Counted from the stretch's first letter, positions 1 through 12,373 are shown. The stretch is DNA of 64,000 nt from Melastoma dodecandrum (GCA_029817715.1 JARUPY010000045.1:682001-746000); one strand, 5' to 3'. Notes: a model not told the origin generated them from the sequence alone. Numbers and translations are program-made.

Positions 1-540
1 TGACATACCCAGAGGTGATTTCGTTCTCCATTGGCTAATGATGTTCAAACTCCATTACCAGTTGTGAATTCCGAATGCATTAAAAACCTGGGGTTAGTTC
101 CATGTCTTGCACCAGATATGCGCCCATCTGTCATTTTTCATCTGTTAGATGTCGAAATAGTCTTGCAACAATACTTCAAAAATGTTCCATTTCGAGTGGA
201 AAGAGTTGTGCTGCTTTGTTTAGGGAAAAGACCTATGATAACAGCTATAAAACTCGATAACCATTCACGTTTCAATTCACAAAAGGTTTACGTCATCTAG
301 AAAACTCGAAGCACATACAACATCTACTATACACTCCAAGAATATATGAAAGATATTTGGGTAAAGGATGCATCGGGCTCGAACCTAGGGAGATCATTGT
401 GCATCAAACTAGGATGGACCGTGACTTGTGCACCAAAAGAAATCACCCGACGATGCCGGTTTAGTGCCGGTTTAATCACCAAAAGAGAGCTTATGTATCA
501 AACAAAGGGAAAATGAAAAATTTGTCATAAACTAAAGAAA
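1..540. other. 3' flank of the kinase pseudogene, no gene recognised
   Basis: Matches 14172-14640 and part of the following intron with a few percent difference. A short open frame near 31-300 is interrupted differently in the other copy, so it is not supported as coding. At about 455-480 the match breaks: the last kinase exon present at 14641-14715 is missing here, leaving a junction between the 3' flank and the following intron. Confidence 0.6.
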
Positions 541-560
541 ATCGTAGCATAACTACTTAC

Positions 561-1559
561 ATTGTCTTTGTCCACCTCGGCGATTGTATCCTTGATGTCA
601 GCTTCATCCCCAATTCCGTGCTCTTTCATTGCAGCTTCCAACTCGTCCTTGGTGATATAGCTCGATGCACATTACGAAGAAAGAGTCGATCACACAACAA
701 ATGAATGTTCCCATAGGGACATGGCAAGGACTTATTTTAGAGTCCCGTACACCTTAACACGAGTATTAAAGATTACTCCTCGGCAGAGTATTGAAGCTGC
801 TAGTAATAATTTAAGAGGCTTACCCACTGCCATCCTTGTCGAAATACTGAAACGCAAAGTACAGGTGCTCGTCTCTCTCCAGTTTATGTCGATGCATGGT
901 GGCTGAAATAAACTCAATATAGTCAATAGTCCCGTTTACGTCGACATCAGCCTGAAACACAGACCACATCCATGAGTTGCAATCAATCGACGAGGCAACT
1001 CCAGTTTAGTTGAGTAACAATGGGCTGACCGCATCCATAAGTTGCCGGACTTCCGCCTCTGATAGCCTTGACCCAAGTCGAGCCAAACCAGTCTTTAGCT
1101 CTACGTAGGTGATTGTCCCACTATTGTCCGTATCCAAGTTGGTGAACATAGCTTTGAGACCTTTGATGTCCTCTTCGGAGAGATTCGCAGCAATAACCTA
1201 CAAAGAATTACAAACTAATCTCATCAGAGAAAAGATGGCAACTCTTAAAACGGAAGGAACTCCCCTGAGCAGTGGTAAGAAGTAGTAATAACCTCATTGT
1301 ACATACTTTTTTGACAGAACAAGGTGGACAAGTGATCAAGCCATAACTTTTAGAAATTACGAAGACGGCATCATTCTAAAGCAACAAAACAAAACGAAAC
1401 TCACTGACGATCTACTGTAAGCAATTAACCTTCAAGGCGAGTTTCTTGAGTTTATTCATGGCCCTGAACTGCTTCATTCGAGAGAGAACAGCGCTGTCTA
1501 TTGGCTTGTCTGATGCCTCGCCTTCTTTGAGCCATGGATGTTCTGCTCATTACCATCAT
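561..1559 (-). pseudogene. Calcium-dependent protein kinase (CPK29-like), C-terminal exons, copy A
   Basis: Reading the minus strand from 1559 down gives four exon-like blocks of a plant CDPK. First, about 1559-1431, is the end of the kinase domain and the autoinhibitory junction ([18 protein letters not shown], then [19 protein letters not shown]). Next, about 1197-1044, is EF-hand 1 with [10 protein letters not shown]. About 948-826 holds EF-hands 2 and 3 ([21 protein letters not shown]). About 661-561 is the start of EF-hand 4, ending at a good donor (GTAAGT). The first two thirds of the kinase and the final exon with the stop codon are absent: 1560 onward is already the gene's 5' flank. 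The wording of the motifs is closest to Arabidopsis CPK29 as I remember it. In a functional gene this would phosphorylate targets on a calcium signal; this copy cannot. Confidence 0.85.
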
Positions 1560-3310
1560 TTAGTCGTTGTTTGCTGCCTGGGTTTAAGCAAGTAAATGGG
1601 CAAGAGAATTTCAGAAAGTCAAGAACTTTGGGTGGGAATTGGGTGATGATGTTTGGACGGGGGAGGGAGGAATTGTTGAGGAGAATTTTGCAGCTTTTTG
1701 TTTGATATGCAAAAGGGAGTGTGAAAGAAGTGGGGGAGAAAGAGAGATGCTGGAAGTTAGCTTTGCTGAGGTTTTAGTTTAAAGAATAATAAAAATAAAA
1801 ATCTAGTTGGGTTAATAAAATTTGGTTTAAACAAATTAATGTTAATATATTGTTATTGAGAAATACTGTCCGGTGCCCTTCACCTAAAAACTAGCAATTA
1901 TGTTAAGGGTCTCAACTCTAATTAGGGGTTAGTTCAGGCCCTTTCTATTCGGTGTGAGATTATTTTCCAATACCTCCCTATAATTCCACGTCGGATCTTT
2001 GTTCGACGGTTGGACGTCCTTGTACGGAATCTTTATCCGACGGGACGAATTTGGCTCTGATATTATGTTAGCAATCGTGTCGGGATTCACCTTCAGATAA
2101 AAACTAGCCATTAAATGGTTCCAACGTGGATGTTTCAAATGGCGACATTGAAAACAATCGACTAAATCGCAGTTTTTTTTTAGTGTTAGACGAAAGTTGT
2201 TATTTAAAACATCGATTTTTTATAAAGATGATTGAAATATCGACTTTGGTCCTACATAAAAAAAATGTAAAAAGTTCATAAGTCTTCCAAATCAAAGTCG
2301 ATATTTCAAACATGGTATTCGAGTATTTCTAAATTCGAAATTCTATTTCGTAAATGTTTTTCTACACCAACGGGTACAATAATACTATATTTATGTTGAC
2401 ATTTTTTTCCTAAACTAGCACGCATTTAAGCACTAGGAGTTGATTATACATGCGACCAACTAAGTCATCTGTGAATGAAGTGGGTGGGTGTACACAGGTG
2501 ATCGATCATCAATCATTGTTTCTTTGTATCTATCTAAAGAAAATAATAATGATAATAAATTAGACTAATTCCCTAATCCCCACTATATATATCATTTTAT
2601 ATAATTAATAAAAATGAGACGCGATGGGATTGGGAACTAAGATAAAAGTCACGTGTTTGCAAATGTACGACCAATTTATGTGTCCATCACGTAAACCTGA
2701 AACCCCTTGCTTGGTATGCTTTCAGGAACTTGCTCATGCTCTTTTGCCCGTGGAAGTGACATTTCATTTCGTCCCTTGGCTCTATGTTGTCCGTCGTCCT
2801 CGCCCCGCTACGACGTCATGTCATCGTTACGTGGTGCAGCCAGGCATGCGACACATTACATGAGCCCATCTGGATATGTTCGTAGTAAGCCGCATTTTGA
2901 TCTGATCAGCTTAATATTTTGAAACACGGGGGAATTTCCCCGAAGGAAACGCCTTGGCGATGTTAGTTGGAGGAACACAGTAGACTTTCGATGGTCAATC
3001 GTGCATTCACTAGAAGACTCAATGTTTGTTTCATTTTGATATTCATTAAATGAAAACAACTCACATTTGGAGAATTATACTATCGGAAAAGAATAGTATG
3101 AAAATATTGTATCCCTACGTGGAATCTAGTGAAAATTGGACTAAGATTTCCGATTCCAAGTATTTTATTTTGGATTTATTTTCCAAGGATTTTGTTAAGG
3201 AATCCACGATTATAGTTGTTTAATTTAGTGATTTAATATGTAATATGTTTCGCGAGTTGTGTTTTTTCTTATTTTAAAGAATGTTAAAATTATAAAAATA
3301 CATATAATGT
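1560..3310. other. 5' flank of the kinase locus, no gene recognised
   Basis: From 1618 to 2760 this matches 27520-28842, the region upstream of the kinase start in copy A'. The part at 2760-3305 matches 42190-42687. It is AT-rich and has several short open frames that are not conserved between the copies. The Tat-lineage Gypsy element of copy A' is inserted at the point matching about 2759. Confidence 0.6.
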
Positions 3311-4648
3311 TGTTAACCTTGGTTATGATGATGAGCTTGAGAGGTTAGGTTATAAAATCATAGCACTGTGTTGCTGTAACACTTTGCTTGTCTTTGATGA
3401 AGAGCTTAAGTAATGTGATTCTGCGTTACAGTAAGGCGTTGCAGTAATACTCCGTCTGACTTTATGTCTACGAGTCTAAGTACATTGAATTTGATTTGGA
3501 CATTCCAAATCATACGTTTATGATATTTTCCTTCCAAAGTTACGCCTTTACGGAGTTAAATCGTTAAATCAAATAACTTTGATTATAATTTGAACTTATT
3601 AAATAATCTGATAAGATTATTATTAGGTTAGTTATCTTTTAAGACATGGAAACAATTAATCTTATTCGGATAAAATAACTTATCTAAGGGAAGTTACCGT
3701 TTGGGGCGCAGCGACCGTTAAGCAGATATCCATTCAAGTCAGTTTCACATGGATTGTCCCAATGAATCTGGACATCTCCCACGAAATTTCTTCATAGAAA
3801 TAGACTCGGCTATTAGACCAAATTGCCTTTGTGCGTCTCACTGGTCTAAGTGGTTGTCCAAAGCCTGTATGATCTGAGTGAAGCTTTAAGGATTGGCAGA
3901 AAACGAAAGGTGCTACGTGATCGCCTAGTTCTTACCTCTTGCAATATGTGTCTGAGAGTGTAAAGGGCTGGGTGCGACCTTGATCGTCGTGAGAGGGACT
4001 GAATGTCCTCGGTGCATTTAACGAATGGCTGGCCAATCGTCTGAGGTCAGTAACCAGTTGTTGACCCATCGGTAAGAAGCCGTTCTTGTCGTGTCTTCTC
4101 GGGAATATCGAACCTACGGAGTTTGCGCAGTTAGACATGCACTTTCAGGTGCGTGCCAGAAGTCTCGTGCCTGCAGGTTAGAGCATGAGTTGGGAACGCC
4201 GCGAGTGTGAAAAGAGGTTCTCCCGACCACATGAGTGTTGTGCAGAAGTCTCGATCTCCTGAGGGACAATAGAGCAGGTTGTGTGGGAACCGCCGGAGTT
4301 GAAAATTCCATACTAGGCACCGTATGTGCAGTGCAGTGAGTCACGACTGTGCTAACCATGCACGTCCAAACTGAGTGTAGGGCGGATACCTTGATTTTGC
4401 TATGTGAGAAGTCGGGTTGCGCTATGTGAGGAACCGACCATTTCTTATATTTTCCCTTTTGTTCTAAGTGACTGTTTTTGTGCTTGTTTGCAAAAGGCTC
4501 ATTTGCGCCCATTATATTTATATAGTGGACTCACCTTTACGGTAGAAAGTGGACGTAGGTCGATTAAGATCGAACCATTATAAAACAATTGTGTCCCTTA
4601 CGATCGTGCTTACATCCATATGAGTATTTAACGAACTAAAATCATAAT
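3311..4648 (+). mobile_element. Solo LTR (old Copia-like), 3'-truncated, copy A
   Basis: Begins TGTTAACC right after aatgt (3306-3310). The same LTR in copy A' starts at 42693 after the same aatgt and ends at 57444 before another aatgt, which defines the ends. In copy A the last part (about 130 bp) is lost together with about 1 kb of flank; the junction is near 4648, at a short shared aactgg. The segment at 4520-4600, with TATA-like and 'tataaaacaattgtgtcc' sequence, resembles the end region of the hairpin-rich Copia LTR at 18500, which supports an LTR identity. The duplicated flank shows that it was in place before the segmental duplication. Confidence 0.75.
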
Positions 4649-4940
4649 GAACTGGAATTTTAAACCCTTACCGTCGGCACAAGCCGGAAACAAAAAGAGC
4701 GTAAACAGCGTCTCTCTGCATTCCATCCCACAGAGTAACACCTCATTGGGTTTTAATAAAGTGTAGTAATAAATTTCTTGAAAGACAAATGCATGATAGT
4801 GCTCGAGTGTACATGGTTCTGCTCATTACATCGCTTCCCTTTCCATTAAGTGACTTCTCCTCTTTTTGGTCTCCCCCAAATGATTAGTGAATAGGACCAC
4901 ACCAATTTACACGAGCGTACCCGTATCCGTGTTTCGCCCC
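4649..4940. other. Non-coding duplicated block
   Basis: Matches 58400-58640. After 4888 copy A jumps, by a deletion of about 2.6 kb relative to copy A', to malic-enzyme sequence near 4960. No gene is seen. Confidence 0.5.
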
Positions 4941-4959
4941 ACGGCTGCTCCCGCCATGA

Positions 4960-7188
4960 ACCCAAGATCATCCACAAGTGGAGCACGGACATTCTCCATG
5001 ACCCCTGGGTTCAACAAGGGGAAGTTTGTGTTCGATCTGACGCCAGGCTAAGGGGGTGACCGGATTGTCTTTGTGGGTGTAGGGGACGGCGTTCTCCATG
5101 ACGGAGAGGGATCTGCTGGACCTCCGTGCTCTCCTTCCGCCGAATGTCATGTCTCCCGTGAGCAAATCGAGCGTGTTTTTCGCTGCCACTCAGATGATTC
5201 CTTAGCTTAGCTTAGTTTTTTCCCTGGATTGATTACTTGACCGATTATAATAGAATCAGATGCCTTTTCAAATGGTCTACTGAAATTTCGAGCCTCTTTT
5301 TGTCAGTGGCTGAATTGAAGAGGATAGAAGAACAAGTTAAGATGACCCATTTGATCCTACTGCTCTTGGCAATGTTGCGAATTCTAAATGCAGTTTGTTC
5401 CCTTCATTGTTCTTTGATAACTTAAAGTTTGTGTGATACTCATTGGCACAAAATGGATTACCCTTTTCAGTTCAAGCAATGTCCACTCTGTCGACAGACT
5501 GAACTGCCTTAAAACCAACCAACTCTATTTACACAATCTGTTGATTGTTGCGAGGCTTGATCTTAACTTATAACAATTGATTGAAAACATAGTTGTGCAT
5601 TTTCTGGCTTTGTGCAGGTGTTAATTTCAAAGATAGCAGAATATGCCCTGATTGTATATACCCCCGCTGTGGTCTTGTTTGCCAAAACTATAGCGGCTTA
5701 GACGTCCTAGAGGGATGTTTCTCAGCTCTGAAGATCAAGGAGAAATGATGTCTATGGTCCTTGTTTTTCTGATTTACCCGTGAATGCTATTGCTTTTCAT
5801 GTCTTTTGTTGTTGGGGTTTTCAATGCCTAATATTCCTGTGGATTGCAGTGTTTGCTTACTTCTGTTAGAATCATAACCATATTTTAGATTGGGGACTTT
5901 ACCATTAGGGAAGGTACTTTCCAAGTATCCATAAGTTTTTCTAGAGAAATCCGGGTACCTTCTTCTGCATAGGGACAGGACAGTGCAAACCTTGAGAAAG
6001 ATCCACATAAATCTAGCAACCTTTAGAAAGCTCCTTAGATATCTAATAAAAAATTAAATAAACAAATTAAACATGCTCCATGAAAGACCCTCTCGTTTCT
6101 CTCTAAGAAAGGAACTACAGACACAAAGAAAAGAGGTCAGGCTGCCAAACAGGATTTGCCGGCACCCTCTGCTTTAGTAAAATTCGAGCAAAAACAGCAG
6201 ACGAAGAATTTTTTCACCCAAAACAGTGTCAAATATGTAAGTTAGATGTTCTGACATCACTCATTAAGCTCCGTTGTCAGTGTAATAGCAACTAATCTCA
6301 TGAAATCTAAAAACAAATATAATATTCGTATTACTATTAAACTAATCTCTCTTTTGCAGTTTTTCGTCAAAGTCGCAAATGCATGGAAATAATTTTATGT
6401 ACCCAATCTTGAGGTACTTCTTTCGCTAGATACAATTAAAGAAAGCATCAGTGGACTCGGATGATTTAAAAATTGGTGAATGGGAACACTTTTTGGCCAT
6501 GAAATTCTGTTGATGCAACTATTCCTTACTGCACATATAAATCTTTTTCCAAGCTGCCATGTCATGCTGTGCTAAAGTGTTACTCTGTTAGAAGTTTGGT
6601 TGAGATGTCATGAAAACATGCACTCCTGGGCAGACATGATCGTTGTCACAAATGGAAGTAGAATATTGAGTCTTGGCGATCTGGGGATTCAAGGAATTGG
6701 AATTGATATTGGGTGTCGCTGCTGGAATAAACCCTCAAAGGGTGAGATCATGGCATTTTTTACTCATCTTATCCAATTTTTTGGTTGCTAGGACAGGTTA
6801 ATACTTGTTTTATTCTTCATAATTTGGCTCCAAATTTGGGTCGACTTTGTGAAATGTGTGGACCTAATATTTACCATTTCCTATCCATTTTTCTTGACTA
6901 AAATCTTATGAGTTTGCCTGCACCCAATATCTTATGGAAAAAGGCTTTTCAAAGCAATACTGAGAAAGACCGCTTTGGTGCTTCGCTTCTTGACAATTTC
7001 AGCTTCTTGACAATTATCTTTCATTTGCAACTTTTCTTTTTCATGTCGTTTTAAGTATAATGTTGCTCGTCTTGAACATCTTGGCATTGCTTCACAAATG
7101 TTTTTCATTTGTAATCTGCAATTCCAGGCACCACCAGTGATGATTGATGTTGGTACTAACAATGAGAAACTACTGAAAGACCCATTAT
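4960..7188 (+). pseudogene. NAD-dependent malic enzyme, copy A
   Basis: Fragments in order match a plant mitochondrial NAD-malic enzyme (malate to pyruvate and CO2). At 4975-5030 lies the start of the mature enzyme (ILHDPWFNKG-like). At 5090-5180 are the next residues in a shifted frame (MTERD, LLPPNVMSP). At 5308-5420 is ADLKRIEEQ and RILN. At 5618-5755 are LIVYTP, VCQNYSGL and RPRGMFLSSEDQGEMMSMV. At 6630-6730 is DMIVVTNGSRILSLGDLG with INPQ. At 7128-7188 is PVMIDVGTNNEKLLKDPLY, ending at a GTGAGT donor. A one-base loss separates TPAV from LVCQNY; it is shared with copy A' at 62.72 kb, so it predates the duplication. The conserved Asp of VVTDGS is Asn here. The intron before ADLKRIEEQ is deleted in this copy only. 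The enzyme cannot be made. Confidence 0.85.
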
Positions 7189-8394
7189 GTGAGTTATAAT
7201 TGGTGGGTAATGGTTGTTGATTGTAGTGGTGAAAATTGCGTCTTTAAATATGTATATTTGTATATCTTCTATATGCAAATTTATTTCGAGTATGTTCTCG
7301 GCTAGCAAGATGTATGAGAGCAACTGTTCGTATACGTGCAACTTTAACCTTACAAATATTTGCAGAGAAGATATTTCCTGATCTTGAAGCCGTATCTTTT
7401 GTAGCTGTGCCCTGGCTTATACTTATTAAGTGATATGCAAACTTGCAAATCAACTACTTGAAGGGAATATATTGTTATTTAAGTCAAACGTAATGAGAAG
7501 ATGTTTCGGCTATATCAAATGACACAATAATGGTAGATCATAACAATAATGAATTTTCATTTTCAAATATTTGCTTTACAATTGCTGATAAATTAGAGTG
7601 ACAATTCTTCTAATTTATTTTATATGACTACACTTAGAGTGAAGTCGTGTGTCTTTAATGGATTAGCTGTGAATTGTCCGCTACTTTATAAGTATATTCT
7701 TTTAATCCTTTTGGTTGGAATCAATCAATCCCTTCTTACAATGTGACGTGTTCACATGGCCGACCACTTTCTTAATATTATTTATAAAACCAACAACCCT
7801 CCCTCCCTATGAATTAAACATTTTTCCTTGACCAAGACGAAGAATTATGATAAATTATATTCAATTAAATATGCATTCTTTAAGGAATAAAATAATTACA
7901 ATATTTCTCTTACAAAGTCCTCCATTGTCGAACAGATGCAAACAAACCTGCGTTAGGTAGGTGTTTACAAATTCTTCTTTATTTAATAAAACTTTCCCCA
8001 TTTTACAAATAATTTATTCTTTTAATCTTTTTATAATGGCTAATCGCGACGACGGATGTAGGACATCGGCGTAGTTGTTCGCGATAGACGTAGACATGGT
8101 TTGGCCGCCTTTATTGAACGATTCTTTGCTCAAATCACATGGATTAGCTGTGAATTGTCTGCTACTTTATAAGTATATTCTTTGAATCCTTTTGGTTGGA
8201 ATCAATCAATCCCTTCTTACAATGCGTGGCCGACCACTTTCTTAATATTATTTATAAAACCAACAGCACTCCACTTTTCTTTTTATTATCGGATACGTGT
8301 GATTCTTTTATCGAGGAGCAAATTTAAAGTCCTTCAATAATAACGCGCTTTTGATGGAAGAGGCTACCGGTACATGCACGTAACGCTTACATAA
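7189..8394. other. Gene-poor AT-rich stretch
   Basis: Follows the last recognisable malic-enzyme exon. I see no further exons of that enzyme. Contains the direct repeat at 7661-7800 and 8143-8272. Its counterpart in copy A' would lie beyond 64000. Confidence 0.5.
7661..8272 (+). repeat. Direct repeat pair (about 130 bp), 480 bp apart
   Basis: The block at 7661-7800 (starting ggattagctgtgaattgt) recurs at 8143-8272 with a few substitutions and a short deletion. Both copies end near 'tttataaaaccaacaa/g'. No primer-binding site follows the first copy and no target duplication is evident, so a local tandem duplication is more likely than a small LTR element. Confidence 0.75.
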
Positions 8395-8960
8395 TTTATG
8401 AATTACTACTAACTTTTTTAGTAAATTTTACTAAAAGTTGAACATTATTAACAGAGTCAACGCAAAATTAGTAAAAAAGTAGGAAAATTTACTAAAAATT
8501 AGTCTTTTTTTAGTAAAGTCAACGCAAAATTAGTAAAAAAGTATAGAAATTTTACTACTTTTGTACAGTTCAAAGCAGTTCAAGTTTACTAAATTTACGT
8601 TAACGTTACTAAAATATTTCCATTAGTAAAGTCAACTCAAAATTAGTAAAAAAAAGTAGTAAAATTTACTACTTTTTTTTACTAAATTTGCGTTGACTTT
8701 ACTAAAAATGTGCTTTTCTTAGTAAAGTCAACGCAAAATTAATAAAAAAAATAGTAAATTTTACTACTTTTTTACTGTACGAATTTAGGCAATAATTAAT
8801 AATTGTTTACTAATTTTGGTGTGATTTTTAGTAAAAAAACTCTTCGAGTTAGTAAAGTCTTACGGTTTTAGTAAATGTTTACTCATTGTGACATGTTTTT
8901 ACGAAAAAATTTAGTAAACTGTTACTAAAAATGAAGTAGTTTACTAATTATTTTACTAAT
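8395..8960. repeat. AT-rich array of direct and inverted repeats
   Basis: The phrase TTAGTAAAGTCAACGCAAAA occurs several times (about 8440, 8510, 8625, 8720), and its reverse complement (TTGCGTTGACTTTACTAA) occurs at about 8690-8705. The stretch can fold into several competing hairpins. It is probably one or more decayed foldback or MITE-type elements. Confidence 0.65.
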
Positions 8961-8962
8961 TC

Positions 8963-9140
8963 GAACAGTGAAACCCGAACCTATTACGAACCTAATTTCG
9001 ATGTGAAATTACCGTTTTACCCCGTTACTAATCAGTGAAACCCGAACCTATTTACGAACCTAATTTCTCCCCTGTAACGGGGGTAAACCGGTAATTTCAC
9101 ATCAAAAATAGGTTCGGAGTTAGGTTCGAAAACACTGTTC
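8963..9140. mobile_element. Foldback element (MITE-like inverted repeat)
   Basis: The left arm 8963-9028 starts GAACAGTG and ends CCCCGTTAC. It is the near reverse complement of the right arm 9073-9140, which starts GTAACGGGG and ends CACTGTTC. The spacer holds an extra direct copy of the first half of the left arm. The flanks share 'taatt', which could be a target duplication. No coding capacity. Confidence 0.65.
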
Positions 9141-9589
9141 TAATTTCACATCATCGGCACTTATCACAAACTTAAAGCGTTAGAGAAATTTAAAATTATA
9201 TGCCTGGCAAACCTTGTTTGCAGAATACAGGGTCATGGCAATTACTGTGATTCGGGTGCAGGCATCTTGACTTGATGCAACCACTTTTGTACTGCATCAA
9301 GGTGCTTTCAGATACCGGAGGAGTCGCTTTACCGGACCGTAAGGAGGCAAACTACCGTACAGATGGGGTGTAAGGCCAACGACCCATACATCCAACAAGG
9401 CAAGAGAGCCGGCAATTGTCGATGGCCTCTGCCGTTCCTAGTGATTGTTCCACAAGTAACATCAAGATCATTAGTAGCGTTGGCATGCCTTGTCCCATGG
9501 CATGACTTGTATAGAATAGAGAAGGAAGTAGTAGGGAATTCAGAAAAAATAATCCGGCCAAATTGAACTATTTTAATTTTTTATATTAA

Positions 9590-9661
9590 AATAAAAAAAA
9601 TTTTGAACCTAATTTTATTTTTTTAGAAAAACCGGGGGCATTGCCCCTAGTTCTGCCTCTG
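9590..9661. mobile_element. Possible end of a hAT-type transposon
   Basis: The string accgggggcattgcccc followed by tagttctgcctctg resembles the CAGAGGC... terminal inverted repeat and GC-rich hairpin I remember from plant hAT ends. I could not find the opposite end or an 8 bp target duplication, so this is a weak call for a truncated end. Confidence 0.3.
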
Positions 9662-9715
9662 GAAGGAAGCGTCCATCGATGCACTGAGAATTAGATAACC
9701 AAAAAGGACATGTAC

Positions 9716-9723
9716 TATAAATA
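9716..9723 (+). promoter_or_regulatory. TATA box of the TNL gene
   Basis: TATAAATA lies about 415 bases before the first ATG of the TNL model. A transcript starting about 30 bases downstream would have a 5' leader of roughly 380 bases with a short upstream open frame beginning at 9909. Confidence 0.5.
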
Positions 9724-10130
9724 GAGTTAGGCGTTCTTTCGGTGCACTGTAAATCACAAAACTGAGAAGGATGCGTTCATGAGCATTCTCTGAATTACCA
9801 AATCAAGAAGAACAAATTATCTGTACATAACAAAGATGCATCCTTCAATGTAGAGGATGCTTCCATCGTTGCGCACTGAGCTACAAACTCGGGCTTTGTT
9901 GTTCCGACATGTTTGTTCATTCTTCTTTACTACTAAAGGAATATTTGCTCATCTCTTTTTTCTTCTGCAATTCGACAGTGGGGCATATAATTCCACTAAG
10001 CAATGGAGCTGGAGAGATATTTTTCTCTATTCGTAAATCTTTATCTTCATGTTTTCCCAGACGAAACTTCTTCGTTCCAAACAATACAAGGAAAGTAAAG
10101 GAAAGGAAAACAAGGGGGCGTCGGTAGAAA

Positions 10131-12328
10131 ATGACAAGGATGGCTCCTCTGCCCCTTCTCCTCCTCGTCGTCCTCCTCATCATCATCCTTTTCTCCCTTA
10201 TCCTCTGCCGCCCCACGCAGCAGGGGTTCCAACTCAGTTGTCTCGTGCGGTTCGCAACCAGTAGCTTCTTCATCAGCAATCAACAACCATGTAAGTGGCA
10301 GGTCAATATCGCATACATAGTGACCCAAGGGCTGCTTAGATTGCGTCATGACTCAGTTACTCTGCTGCAGCTTTGGCCGTGAAATGGATTATAACGATCG
10401 CCGTCGCGGCTGCATCCCTTGTGACGACTATTTACATGAAGCGACGCATTAAAGGAAGACTAGGCGCAGCCGGTCACACCTCCCTCATCAGCCGCTCTCT
10501 CTCTCTCTTACGCCTTTCTCCCTTCCATTGGATGGCGGGGACATCGGAAGCAGGGACTAGCCGCGGCACTGTGAACAGCCCCGACGGATCAGCTTACGAT
10601 GTGTTCGTTAGCTTCAGGGGACCTGACACCCGGTACAACATCACCGACGTCCTTTATGTGTCCATGATGGAAAAGGGGATACGCGTGTTCAGGGACACGG
10701 AGGAGGTCCGTAACGGCGAAGCGATCGGGGACGAGCTCCGTCGAGCTGTCCCGGACTCTAGGATCTACGTTGTTGTCTTCTCCAAAGGCTACGCATCGAG
10801 CGCATGGTGCCTCCGAGAACTCGCCCTGATGGTGGACTGCCGCAGGGACCCAGCCTCTAGGAAAGTCATCTTGCCCATCTTCTATGATGTAAGCCCCAGC
10901 GATGTGAAGCTGCAAACCGATCTGTACCGGGACGCCTTCGAGAAGCACAAAGAAAAATACAAGGAAGAGGATGTGAAATTGTGGGGGGAAGCTCTGGAGG
11001 AGGTTGGACGTATCCGTGGTGAGGAATACAAAGGAGATAAGGGGTATATAACTCATAATCTTTAATCATTCTCTTTCTTATATAATTATTCATGTCATTT
11101 CGGATTTTTCAACAGCTGTTGTTTCCTTTATGCTTTTCCATGTTGTTAGTCGGCAGTTTTTTGAGAAACTTGTTCTCCATTTGATTTTGGGCAGGATGGG
11201 CGAGTTTGTTAGTGCTGTGGTTGTGGATATTCTAAACAAGCTGAAAATCAAAGATAGGAGTTTGCCGGATCAGCTCTTAGGGATGGATGATCGCGTGGAG
11301 AACGTAATGGGCATGTTGAATTTGAGTTCTCACGTTGAACGACAAGTTGTGATGGTGCACGGCATGGGGGGTATTGGGAAGACAACGTTGGCGAATGTCA
11401 TCTTCAACAAAATCTATTCCCGATTCGATGGATGCTGCTTCCTTCCTGATGTACGAGAAACCTTGTCGACTGGTGCGGAGGGTGTTGAAAGGTTGCAAAA
11501 GAAGCTATTGAGGGATATCTTCGGCAAATCAGATCGAGAAATTGGTGACGCTAGCGATGGAATGAATGAGATCCAAAGAAGGCTCTGCAACAAAAGGGTC
11601 CTTATCATTTTTGACGATGTCAGCGAGAAAAGTCAGCTAAAAAAGTTGGTTGGAAATTTCGATTTCTTTGAAAAGGGAACGATAATCATCGTCACGACGA
11701 GGGATAAGAGAGTTTGCGAGGGCCTTATGAGGAGACCTAGTGTGACTGCTTATGAAGTGGAGGGAATGAGCGATGATCATGCTCTGCAACTCTTCAGTCG
11801 ACACGCATTTGGTGGAGAGGGACCTCCAAATGACTTTGTTGATTTATCGAAGCGGGTTATTCGTATGTCCGGAAATCTTCCCTTAGCTTTGGAGGTGATC
11901 GGAGGGCTCTTATTCGGAAAGGAAAAGAATAAGTGGGAACATACCTTGGAAAAGCTGGAGCGAGTGCCTCACGAAGACATCTTGAATAAGCTGCGGATCA
12001 GCTACGATGACTTAGACGAGAGTGAGAAGCAGATTTTTCTGGACATTGCATGTTTCGACCATGAAGTGATGTCAAGGAAGTATGCGAGTTACATGTGGGA
12101 AGCCTGTGGTTTTTTTCCTAACAGTGGACTGGATGTCCTCCTGAACAGATCTTTGATAAAGGTACTGATAGTCAACGATAACTTTGACGACAGGTATTGG
12201 ATGCATGACTTAATTAGAGAGATGGGAAGGGAGATTGTTAGTTCAGAGAGCCCTCATCTCTGCAAGCGCAGCAGGCTGTGGGATCCTGAATTGGCCCTTA
12301 ATGTCATACGCCAAAAGCAGGTGAGATG

Positions 12329-12373
<45 letters not shown>

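Larger units (their letters stand above)
1..6960. repeat. Segmental duplication, copy A
   Basis: Seen directly: long stretches of this segment recur in the same order from 14165 to the window end. Matching blocks are about 1-480 with 14172-14640, 540-1200 with 15050-15720, 1618-2760 with 27520-28842, 2760-4640 with 42190-57300 (after removing inserts), 4640-4890 with 58400-58640, 4970-5310 with 61320-61655, and 5310-6950 with 62365-64000. Copy A carries none of the four retrotransposons found in copy A', but has its own deletions. The left edge lies outside the window; the right edge cannot be placed because the matching part of copy A' is beyond 64000. Confidence 0.9.

Noticed and set aside
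31..300. Short frame near the left edge (also 14194-14400)
   Set aside because: Starts at TTG, and the frame is broken at different points in the two copies. It lies in the 3' flank of the kinase pseudogene.
7661..8272. Direct repeat pair considered as a small LTR (TRIM) element
   Set aside because: No primer site, polypurine tract, TG...CA ends or target duplication could be found.
9352..9561. Small minus-strand frame with a hydrophobic start upstream of the TNL
   Set aside because: Single frame without a recognisable domain and beside a possible transposon end; no second copy or splice context supports it.
10373..10380. TTG at 10373 as start of the TNL
   Set aside because: Not an ATG. 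The frame is better explained as exon 2 after the 10291-10370 intron, which joins in phase.
10589..11056. Long minus-strand frame opposite the TIR exon
   Set aside because: Shadow of the TIR coding exon; no motif of its own.
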